Virus record (IMG/VR): IMGVR_UViG_3300022723_000125
Location: 1-26,204 of that record
Source: a virus
Length of the DNA: 26,204 nt
Reading direction: 5' to 3' (one strand)
This document shows, piece by piece, positions 1 through 6,071 of this stretch. Each line of letters starts with the position of its first letter. Position 1 is the first letter of the stretch. The position numbers and the translations under genes were made by a program. The notes below the pieces were generated by a model. That model was not told where the DNA came from, did no database searches, and saw only the letters and a list, made by a program, of their open reading frames with translations.

Positions 1-182
1 AGCAGTGCGCCGACGATCAGCCAGATCAGCTTGCTCTGACGCTTGGCGTCCTGCTCCAATCGATCAAGACGGATCAGGATGCCGGGTTTCCCGTTGCCAC
101 GGATCGCTTCGTCGAGGCGATCGAGCTTGCGATTGATCGCTTCGAGTTGCTTCTGCGTGGTGTCGATGGTCGTGTCACTCAC
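1..182 (-). CDS. Partial coiled-coil membrane-anchored phage protein
   Basis: Only the first 60 residues are in the window; the gene runs off the left edge. A GTG start overlaps the stop of the upstream adaptor gene as GTGA, the same coupling used elsewhere in this genome, which fixes the start. Residues about 8-50 have heptad-like hydrophobic spacing (QLEAINRKLDRLDEAI, then LIRLDRLEQDAKRQ), separated by a short Gly/Asn/Pro turn. A hydrophobic run (LIWLIVGALL) begins near residue 51 and looks like the start of a membrane span. Small proteins with a coiled coil followed by one membrane span are common near phage head, tail and lysis genes. Without the C-terminus the role cannot be assigned. 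Confidence 0.6.
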   Translation of the reverse strand, partial: MSDTTIDTTQKQLEAINRKLDRLDEAIRGNGKPGILIRLDRLEQDAKRQSKLIWLIVGAL

Positions 183-544
183 GTCGTCGCTCTGATGTCC
201 TTCGTGTGAATCCGGTACGTCTGCCGGTATGGGTCGCTCCACCGCCAGCCCTTGATGTCGTCGCCGAGCGCCATGACTTCGTACCGCCTGCCGTTGGCGA
301 CAATCACGTCGCCCGGTTCCGGCTCGCCGACGGTCAGTTCCTCGGCGAGGATCAGGAAATCCCACACGTGCGACGCGATCGTGGTGCCCCCTTCATCCGC
401 GAGTTCGATCTCCGTTCGACCGAACGTCGCGTTGACGGTCACGGACTCGGTCGCCGGCGGCCTGCGATACTCGATAGGACTGGACATGTGCGTGGTGCGC
501 ATGCGCTCCAGCCAATCCGATCCTTGTTTGAGCAGGTCTGTCAC
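179..544 (-). CDS. Head-tail adaptor / head completion-type protein
   Basis: Protein of about 121 residues lying directly after the decoration protein gene, the usual place for a head-tail joining protein in lambda- and Mu-like head modules. The C-terminal half is beta-rich, with a pattern typical of these small proteins: G-D-V-I-V-A-N-G-R-R-Y-E-V followed by W-R-W-S-D-P-Y-R and Y-R-I-H-T-K near the end. An ATG at 550 sits immediately against the AGGAG ribosome site. The GTG two codons later, with six bases of spacing, is the better start and is used here. It would act at the portal-proximal vertex of the capsid. The assignment rests mainly on position and general pattern. Confidence 0.55.
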   Translation of the reverse strand: MTDLLKQGSDWLERMRTTHMSSPIEYRRPPATESVTVNATFGRTEIELADEGGTTIASHVWDFLILAEELTVGEPEPGDVIVANGRRYEVMALGDDIKGWRWSDPYRQTYRIHTKDIRATT

Positions 545-553
545 GACCATCTC

Positions 554-886
554 CTACTGGGTCAGTCGCACGCGGACGAAAGCGTCGTTGTCGCCGGCGG
601 CGGCAACGGTCTTGCCCAGCGGTTTGTTGGTCCCGGCGGTTGTGGTCACGACCTTGTTGGTTGCGTCCCAGTTCACCTTCTTCCCGAACGCGATCGCCGT
701 GCCGCTACCGGTCGCCTTGGGGAAGTCGAACACGCCGGTCACGTGCAGTGCGCCGAGCGTGTCTGCCGGGATGTCGCGCTTGGCCAAGCCGATCAGGTCT
801 TCCTGGACCACCACGTCGCCGGCGGCCACGTCAGCCGTGGGGGTGTAGTCGATGGCGTCACCGTCATGCACAAAGTTTGCGTTCAT
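554..886 (-). CDS. DUF2190 capsid decoration/stabilisation protein
   Basis: 110-residue protein matching the small DUF2190 family: an N-terminal H-D-G-D-A-I-D-Y-T-P segment, then A-G-D-V-V-V, G-V-F-D-F-P-K, and a final A-G-D-N-D-A-F-V-R-V-R-L. The family has a beta-sandwich fold and is thought to bind the outside of the assembled capsid, like lambda gpD. The start is supported by AAAGGA eight bases upstream. In related head modules it normally follows the major capsid gene directly. Here an HNH endonuclease gene is wedged between them. Confidence 0.8.
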   Translation of the reverse strand: MNANFVHDGDAIDYTPTADVAAGDVVVQEDLIGLAKRDIPADTLGALHVTGVFDFPKATGSGTAIAFGKKVNWDATNKVVTTTAGTNKPLGKTVAAAGDNDAFVRVRLTQ

Positions 887-899
887 GAGTAGTGTCCTT

Positions 900-1463
900 T
901 CAAGCGACGTGTTGCCACGTCTTGTAGTTGAGGATCAGGTTGATGCACTGCGTACTCACGCCGTGCTTGATGGCCAACTCACGCGCCGTCATGTCTCCGT
1001 GACTGACCCGGATGTTCCGCACTTGGGCGTTCGTCAGTTTGGATCGCCCGTGTCGTTCGCCTTGCACCTGTTCGGGCGTTCGCAGCCCTTTGTCCCACGC
1101 ATGTCGCACGTTCTCGCGACACGAGACGTACTCGAGATTGGCGACCGAGTTGTCCTCCTTGTCGCCGGAGATGTGGTTGATCTGCGCGCCCGGCGGACGA
1201 GGTCCGAGGAAGTTCAATGCGACGGCCCGGTGAACCTTCATCCGCAAGCGTCGGCTGCCGGGCAGCGACATCGCAAACTGCCGGTAGCCTTTGCTGTCGT
1301 GGCAACACGCCAGAACTCGAATACGGCCATGGAAGTGGCTCCGGATGCGCCCGTTGCTGCTGACGCTGTAGAGCCCGTCGGAGCCGGAGATCGTCCGCCA
1401 CGTTTCGGTGGCGGATGAGTCCTCGTCGATTGCTCCGGTGGATTGCAGGGTGTCATCGGTCAT
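900..1463 (-). CDS. NUMOD4-HNH free-standing homing endonuclease
   Basis: 187-residue protein with three parts. Residues about 21-42 are a NUMOD4 motif (WRTISGSDGLYSVSSNGRIR). The middle is an HNH_3-type nuclease: histidine in V-H-R-A-V-A, then I-N-H-I-S-G-D-K-E-D-N and N-L-E-Y-V-S. The C-terminus is a helix-turn-helix DNA-reading module (SKLTNAQVRNIR to GVSTQCINLI, ending W-Q-H-V-A). The ATG at 1472 touches the GGAGG site, so the ATG at 1463 with nine bases of spacing is preferred. Such enzymes cut a specific DNA site and spread by copying themselves into it. The gene sits between the capsid and decoration genes without interrupting either, so it is a free-standing insertion rather than an intron. 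Confidence 0.85.
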   Translation of the reverse strand: MTDDTLQSTGAIDEDSSATETWRTISGSDGLYSVSSNGRIRSHFHGRIRVLACCHDSKGYRQFAMSLPGSRRLRMKVHRAVALNFLGPRPPGAQINHISGDKEDNSVANLEYVSCRENVRHAWDKGLRTPEQVQGERHGRSKLTNAQVRNIRVSHGDMTARELAIKHGVSTQCINLILNYKTWQHVA

Positions 1464-1480
1464 CGCGATCATCCTCCGCC

Positions 1481-3562
1481 TCACTCGCCCTTCATCTTCA
1501 GAGCGCCGCGGTAGTCCTGTTCCTTCACGCCGAAGTCGAGGTAGCCGCGGAACTCGATGCCGAGCTTGTTGAAGACCATGTCGCCGCGCTCGACGGTGGG
1601 CACCTGCTTGCCGTTGAGGAACACGACCTCGATCGAAGGGATCGCGTTCGGCTCGGCCAGCAGATACCACGCCTTGGCGCTGGAGCCGGCGTAGTCCTCG
1701 TTATCGAGGTAGTCGCTGGACACGACCGTGAACTTGCTGGCGTGCGGGTTGCGGTTGCCCTTGGGCGTGGAGGTGTCCTGCTCCACGATCGTGGAGTTCA
1801 TCAGCACATCGGCCTGGATTTCGAGGGCGGCGGGCACCAGCAGCAGCTTCGGCTTGATGCCCAGCGGGTCCTTCTTGCCGTCGGCGGCGGGGCGGCGCTG
1901 CTTGCTGAACGTCTCGCGGGCCAGCGTCAGGCCGTCGATGCTCAGCGCGGTGTTCGCGCCGGTCTTGTAGTTCTTGTTGCCAGCTGAGAAGAAGCTGTTC
2001 GGGTTGCTCAGCCAGAGCGTCCAGAACACCTTGTTGATCGTGAGCGACGCGCCCTCGCCGATGCGGAACGGCACGTCCTTGAGCGCGTCGAGGTCGTCGT
2101 TGACGATGTCCCGGCGGTCGATGCCGAACATCTTTGCGTAGGTGTCGGCCTTGTTGGTGTACGACTCCTCGCCGACCTGACCGTGCTTGATCTCGCCGTG
2201 CGGCGGCAGCGGATCGAAACCGAAGCCGTCGATGAACCGGTAGCGGGTGACCGTCTTGAAGTCGCGCACCGAGCCGATCTTGGCGATGCGCCGCCAGGCG
2301 TTCTCGACGAACTCGAAGCCCGCGATCAGGCTCTTGTTGGCAATGTTGGACATGATGCCCGGAAGGCTCATCGTGCTGGCGGCCGCCTCGAGAATCTCGC
2401 TGGGCGAAGCGCCGACGGCCGGGATGTGGTGCCCCTCGGCGGCGGCGGCCAGACGGATCACACCCGCCACGCCGATGTCGCGGAACCGGTACGCCGCCTC
2501 CAGCGTCTGCTCGCCGTAGTCACGGACGAGCCGTTCATCCTCGAACATGTTCGTCGCCAGGCACGCGGCGGCCTCGATGACCTTGGGCGTGGTTTCGGTG
2601 CGGCGGGCGATCATGCCCGGGGCCTCGCCGCGCGATGCGCGCAGCAGTTCGAGTTCGCACCGGTTGACGTCCCAGCCCTCCTCGATGGCCTTGGCCTCGA
2701 CGTCGGGATGCCCGTTCCCCGCAGCCCCCCCGGACGGGTTGCAGAGCTTGCGAATCGCGGTGATCCGCTTCGACTCGTTCGCGGCGGCGGCGCGCATCTC
2801 GGCGATCGTGTCGTGCGCCGCCGGGTCGCCGTCGCCGGAGGCGTTGACCGTGTCGGGCGTCTTGGGCGCGGCCTTGCCTTCCTTGCCGGCGGGCGGATTC
2901 TGCGGCGCGCCCCCGGAAATGCGGGCCTGATCGGTGTCGGTCACGTTGTCGTTCGCTTTGACGGTGTCTTCCATGACGGTCCCTTCTGAACTGTTCTGGT
3001 TCGCTGCGATGGTGGCGCTGGTGCGCGTGTCGGCACCGCTGTCCACGAAGCTGATTTCCTTGAGGACGGACTTGCGGACCACGTGAACCGGCCCGGCGAA
3101 ATCCCGTCCGTTGACGATGACGGTGTGGCCCGTCGGGACGAACTCGGCCTCGATCACCGAAGCGCCGATGCTCGCCTGCCAGGGAAAGCCGTTGGTCCCG
3201 CTGCGGGCCACGTCCCGCGCCCAACTCGTGTCGCGGCTGATCAAGCCCTCCGCGACGACCTGGCCCTTGTCGATGGCGATGCGGGTCGTGTGGCCGACGC
3301 CCTGCGTGGGCCGGTGATCGAGGCGGATCGGCAGCGACTGGCTGTTGATCGCGACCCCCTCCAGGTCGACGACGACCGGGTGCGGGAATCCCGCGATACG
3401 CATCAGCCCGCCGGTATAGGCGACCATGCTGAATCGCGGCAGCCCACCCCCGGAAGCTGTCATGTCTCCACCGTGGCGAGCGGATTCGCTTCCGGGGGTG
3501 ATCTCCAGCGGCGCGATCATCCGCAGTTCGTCAGGCGGCTTGTTGTCGGTCTTGTTCGTCAC
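1481..3562 (-). CDS. Fused prohead protease / major capsid protein (gpT-like)
   Basis: 693-residue polypeptide. Residues about 45-190 are a phage prohead serine protease (U35/S78 type), with candidate catalytic His83 in L-D-H-R-P and Ser131 in Q-A-S-I-G-A. Residues about 190-300 are a low-complexity Ala/Asp/Pro/Lys linker suited to a scaffold (delta-domain) role. Residues about 330-693 are a major capsid protein of the Mu gpT-like type (F-L-N-G-K-Q-V-P-T-V-E-R and F-R-G-Y-L-D-F-G near the end). The protease would remove the scaffold segment during head maturation. The GTG start has GGAGG nine bases upstream and lies inside the end of the portal gene (32-nt overlap). An in-frame ATG at 2974 (Met197) with a good ribosome site could make scaffold plus capsid alone. 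Protease-capsid fusions are known, so the fusion itself is not novel. Confidence 0.88.
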   Translation of the reverse strand: MTNKTDNKPPDELRMIAPLEITPGSESARHGGDMTASGGGLPRFSMVAYTGGLMRIAGFPHPVVVDLEGVAINSQSLPIRLDHRPTQGVGHTTRIAIDKGQVVAEGLISRDTSWARDVARSGTNGFPWQASIGASVIEAEFVPTGHTVIVNGRDFAGPVHVVRKSVLKEISFVDSGADTRTSATIAANQNSSEGTVMEDTVKANDNVTDTDQARISGGAPQNPPAGKEGKAAPKTPDTVNASGDGDPAAHDTIAEMRAAAANESKRITAIRKLCNPSGGAAGNGHPDVEAKAIEEGWDVNRCELELLRASRGEAPGMIARRTETTPKVIEAAACLATNMFEDERLVRDYGEQTLEAAYRFRDIGVAGVIRLAAAAEGHHIPAVGASPSEILEAAASTMSLPGIMSNIANKSLIAGFEFVENAWRRIAKIGSVRDFKTVTRYRFIDGFGFDPLPPHGEIKHGQVGEESYTNKADTYAKMFGIDRRDIVNDDLDALKDVPFRIGEGASLTINKVFWTLWLSNPNSFFSAGNKNYKTGANTALSIDGLTLARETFSKQRRPAADGKKDPLGIKPKLLLVPAALEIQADVLMNSTIVEQDTSTPKGNRNPHASKFTVVSSDYLDNEDYAGSSAKAWYLLAEPNAIPSIEVVFLNGKQVPTVERGDMVFNKLGIEFRGYLDFGVKEQDYRGALKMKGE

Positions 3563-5015
3563 TCGGATCGACCTCCGTGTCTTCGGAATCGTCGGGTTCT
3601 TCGGGTTGAGGCGCGGCGGCCTGAGTCGTCAGGCCCAATTCGTCCATCAGCGCGCGTTCCTTCGCACGCTGGCGCAGTTCGGTCTCCCAGTCCTTGCCCT
3701 GTCGCGCGTACTCGTTGGCGAGCGTGGTGGTATGGCTGCTGAGGCGCGTCGCCTGCGCGCTGGCTTCCTTGGCCGGGTCGACGTGTTCCATGCCGTCCCA
3801 AAACCACTGGTGAGCGGGCACGGGCTGACCGCGCAGGAATGAGAACTCACCGGACGAGACCAGTTCCGCGAGCCAGGCGGTGAAGATGCGATCGAGCACG
3901 ACGGCGTTGCAGCCGGATTGCTCGACGCGGATGGACTTGAAGTAGGTTTGATGGTCCAGACGCCCGGAGGCGTAGTTGTAGCCCGACGAGTTACCCGCCG
4001 CGACGTTGAACGGCATGTTCAGGCAGCGGGCGATCTCGTTGAGCAGCTCGCGCTTGAACTCGCCGTAGGTCGTGCCGGGCTGCTCGGCTTTGATCTGACC
4101 CAGTTTCCAGCCGTCGGGCAGCGTGGTCGCCATGCGCTTCTCGAGCGCGACCACGTCCATCGGTTCGACAGCGGCGGCCTCGCCGTTGGCCGGCGCGTCG
4201 GTGTAGAGCACGGCGGCGAAGTCGGCGGCGGTCTCGGCCGCTGCCAACACCGCCAGCGTGTATCGCCGAAGTTGGGCGAACAGCGGCAGCGCCGGCGTGA
4301 TCTCCGGCACACCGCGATGCTGCTCGGGCCGGTCAGAGCGGAACCAGTGAATCACGGCGTTGGCGTCGTACGGCAGGTACTCGTCAGTGAGCGTCTCGAA
4401 CAGGCCGTCGCCTCCCGGATGCCCACGCAAGACGAAGTACGTCGCGGGCTTGTCGAAGCGGTCGAACTGAATGCCGTCGATGATTCCCTGACCGCCGAGC
4501 TTCGAGACGGGCGTCGCCACGCGGTCGGCTTCTACGATCCGGATGTCGAGCGTGCCGGGCGCGGCGAGTCGATGGTTGTTGATGAGGATCGCGAAAGCCT
4601 CGCCGTCGGCCGCCTTGGCCATCCGCATGGTGCGGAGTTTTTCCGGCAGTCGAATCTCGGTCGCCCACGCCATGAACGCCTGTTCGACCTGGTGGTTCGC
4701 GTCGGGGTCCTCGGTCAGCAGTTGCAACCGGGGACCGGTTCCGATTACGTCGTTGGCCAGCGTCAGGACGATGCCCTTGGCGTAGGAGTTGTTTGCGACC
4801 TCGTACCGGCTGCGGTTGCGGAGGATGCGCCGCACTTCGGCGGACGCGGCGGCGTCGGCGGACAGGCCGTCGGCGTTGGCCCAGTGCCGGGCGTTCTCCA
4901 CCGTGGTGACGGCGGCGTCGTATCGCGCCAGCAGGGCCATCGCACTTCCCGTCACCGGCGTCGCCGGGAGGGACCCATTCCGAAGGGCCTTCGCTTTTCT
5001 GCGGAACGGCCACAT
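3531..5015 (-). CDS. Lambda-type phage portal protein
   Basis: 494-residue portal protein of the lambda gpB class (Phage_portal_2). It forms the dodecameric ring through which DNA enters and leaves the head. Visible hallmarks are an N-terminal basic W-P-F-R-R-K, a long helical N-domain (NNSYAKGIVLTLANDVIGTG), the core segment V-I-H-W-F-R-S-D-R-P-E-Q-H-R-G-V-P, and the conserved L-N-M-P-F-N-V-A-A-G-N-S-S-G-Y-N-Y-A-S. The tail is acidic (EEPDDSEDTEVD). The ATG shares one base with the stop of the preceding gene (TGATG) and has AGGGA seven bases upstream. Longer upstream readings in this frame overrun the small upstream gene and lack a better start. Confidence 0.9.
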   Translation of the reverse strand: MWPFRRKAKALRNGSLPATPVTGSAMALLARYDAAVTTVENARHWANADGLSADAAASAEVRRILRNRSRYEVANNSYAKGIVLTLANDVIGTGPRLQLLTEDPDANHQVEQAFMAWATEIRLPEKLRTMRMAKAADGEAFAILINNHRLAAPGTLDIRIVEADRVATPVSKLGGQGIIDGIQFDRFDKPATYFVLRGHPGGDGLFETLTDEYLPYDANAVIHWFRSDRPEQHRGVPEITPALPLFAQLRRYTLAVLAAAETAADFAAVLYTDAPANGEAAAVEPMDVVALEKRMATTLPDGWKLGQIKAEQPGTTYGEFKRELLNEIARCLNMPFNVAAGNSSGYNYASGRLDHQTYFKSIRVEQSGCNAVVLDRIFTAWLAELVSSGEFSFLRGQPVPAHQWFWDGMEHVDPAKEASAQATRLSSHTTTLANEYARQGKDWETELRQRAKERALMDELGLTTQAAAPQPEEPDDSEDTEVDPSDEQDRQQAA

Positions 5016-5215
5016 CAGACGGTCCCTCCCGGTTCCACCTTGACCAGCTTGATGCCGAGTCCCTTCGACCGGCTGGCCTTCTTGGATTCGAGGTACTTGT
5101 CGGCGGCGATTTGGTCCGCAAGACCGTGCTGCTCGACCGCACCCGAATCCCCGCTGGCCTTCCGTGGCCCGGCGGCGTTGTCCTTGATCGTGTTGTCGAT
5201 GTCGTTGTCTGCCAT
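5015..5215 (-). CDS. Small gpW-like head joining protein
   Basis: 66-residue protein beginning MADNDIDNTIKDNAAGPRKA, with a C-terminal part (H-G-L-A-D-Q-I-A-A-D-K-Y-L-E-S-K-K-A) that fits one helix, followed by L-G-I-K-L-V-K-V-E-P-G-G. Size, position between the large terminase and portal, and the closing glycine-containing segment fit the lambda gpW group of small head-completion proteins. The family match is by pattern only. The frame stays open upstream to an ATG at 5335, but that extension runs through a repeat shared with the sigma-factor gene and into an opposite-strand promoter, so the ATG at 5215 is preferred. The ribosome site is weak. The stop overlaps the portal start. Confidence 0.6.
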   Translation of the reverse strand: MADNDIDNTIKDNAAGPRKASGDSGAVEQHGLADQIAADKYLESKKASRSKGLGIKLVKVEPGGTV

Positions 5216-5242
5216 GCGAGGGTCCGGTGGTTTCTGTCCGGC

Positions 5243-5279
5243 ACCCTCTACATCTGCAGTCGGGGAGAAAGTGTCCCAC
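5243..5279 (-). promoter_or_regulatory. 37-bp dispersed repeat, copy 1 (candidate phage promoter)
   Basis: Read on the minus strand, this is GTGGGACAC, 11 variable bases, then CTGCAGATGTAGAGGGT, ending 28 nt before the gpW-like start. Copy 2 (21022-21058) has the same boxes and spacing and ends 27 nt before the RecE-like start. Overall 32 of 37 positions agree. The GGGACA box and the GATGTA box are 17 bases apart, a promoter-like spacing. Recognition by the phage sigma factor is inferred. Confidence 0.4.
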
Positions 5280-5328
5280 GCTGGCCCATCGAGAATCGGA
5301 GATGCGGAGTCAAACAAGCACAACTTAC

Positions 5329-5357
5329 TTGACACTGTAAGTTACAGTGAATATAGT
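5329..5357 (+). promoter_or_regulatory. Sigma-70-type promoter with built-in palindromic operator
   Basis: TTGACA and TATAGT are separated by exactly 17 bases, near-consensus for a housekeeping promoter. The spacer and the end of the -35 box hold a perfect palindrome, CACTGTAA-G-TTACAGTG (5333-5349). A protein bound there would block RNA polymerase. The likely ligand is the HTH protein encoded just downstream, giving autorepression. The AAGGAG ribosome site lies at 5372-5377. Confidence 0.75.
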
Positions 5358-5383
5358 ATATCAACCTACTTAAGGAGTGCGTC

Positions 5384-6067
5384 ATGAACCAACTGCAAAA
5401 GGAAGTCCTAATGCCTGACGAGATCGCTGAAATCCTGCGAGTATCAGCCAACGACGTGGTCGCTGAACTGGAATCTGGCAGGTTAAACGGCTTTCGCGTG
5501 GGCAGTCACTGGAGGGTGACTAATGAATCGCTTCGGAGATTCATGGGAGGCGGCAATGATTCCCGCCCCCCTGGCGACCCCGTTGTTCCCGATGCAACCG
5601 GGGCGGACTGGTCAGAACGTGAGCCGTTCGAGTTTCGGTGGCCCGACGGGACGGTCGAGCGGTACGACTCGGCCTTCGAAGCTGACGTGACGCTGAAGAC
5701 AGGTACGAAGCATGTCGTGATTGGCTTGGGCAACCGTAAAGCGGCGGGTCAGGACCGCCGACGCGTGGTCGTGTTCTTCGGCGAACCGCCGAAGCTGGTG
5801 CCCGTCGTCGAGTTCACTGGAGCCAATGACTTCAACACGACGAAGCGAGTTGCCAGCGTGGTCAAGGACCGCACCGGGCACCACGTGCGATCCGAGTCGC
5901 AGTTGCCTACCGAATACATCGGAATGCCAACTGAAATCTATTCGGACGTTGTCGTGGGGCCTTATGCAGCGAGAAGCGTTGCCGTGGTCGTCACGGAAAA
6001 TGATCTGGACACCATGCTCAAGCACGCGTTGATTCGGGCTCTCTACAAGGGGTGGATCGGAGAATAG
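5384..6067 (+). CDS. Moron: excisionase-type HTH protein with unknown C-terminal domain
   Basis: 227-residue protein. Residues about 10-55 are an excisionase/MerR-like helix-turn-helix (LMPDEIAEILRVSANDV, then F-R-V-G-S-H-W-R-V). Residues about 80-227 form an alpha/beta domain I do not recognise (FEFRWPDGTVERYDSAF, H-V-V-I-G-L-G-N-R, FTGANDFNTTKR, EIYSDVVVGPYAARSVAVVV, ending H-A-L-I-R-A-L-Y-K-G). It is read against all its neighbours from a near-consensus promoter and inserted between the large terminase and gpW-like genes, so it behaves as a moron that a lysogen could express. Its upstream region is visibly more AT-rich than the phage genes. The N-terminus probably binds the palindrome in its own promoter. 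The role of the C-terminal domain is unknown. Confidence 0.8.
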   Translation: MNQLQKEVLMPDEIAEILRVSANDVVAELESGRLNGFRVGSHWRVTNESLRRFMGGGNDSRPPGDPVVPDATGADWSEREPFEFRWPDGTVERYDSAFEADVTLKTGTKHVVIGLGNRKAAGQDRRRVVVFFGEPPKLVPVVEFTGANDFNTTKRVASVVKDRTGHHVRSESQLPTEYIGMPTEIYSDVVVGPYAARSVAVVVTENDLDTMLKHALIRALYKGWIGE

Positions 6068-6071
6068 GAGT

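Noticed and set aside
5216-5335. Upstream ATG (5335) for the gpW-like gene
   Set aside because: The extension crosses the 37-bp repeat and the opposing promoter and has no ribosome site. The shorter protein has the expected family size.
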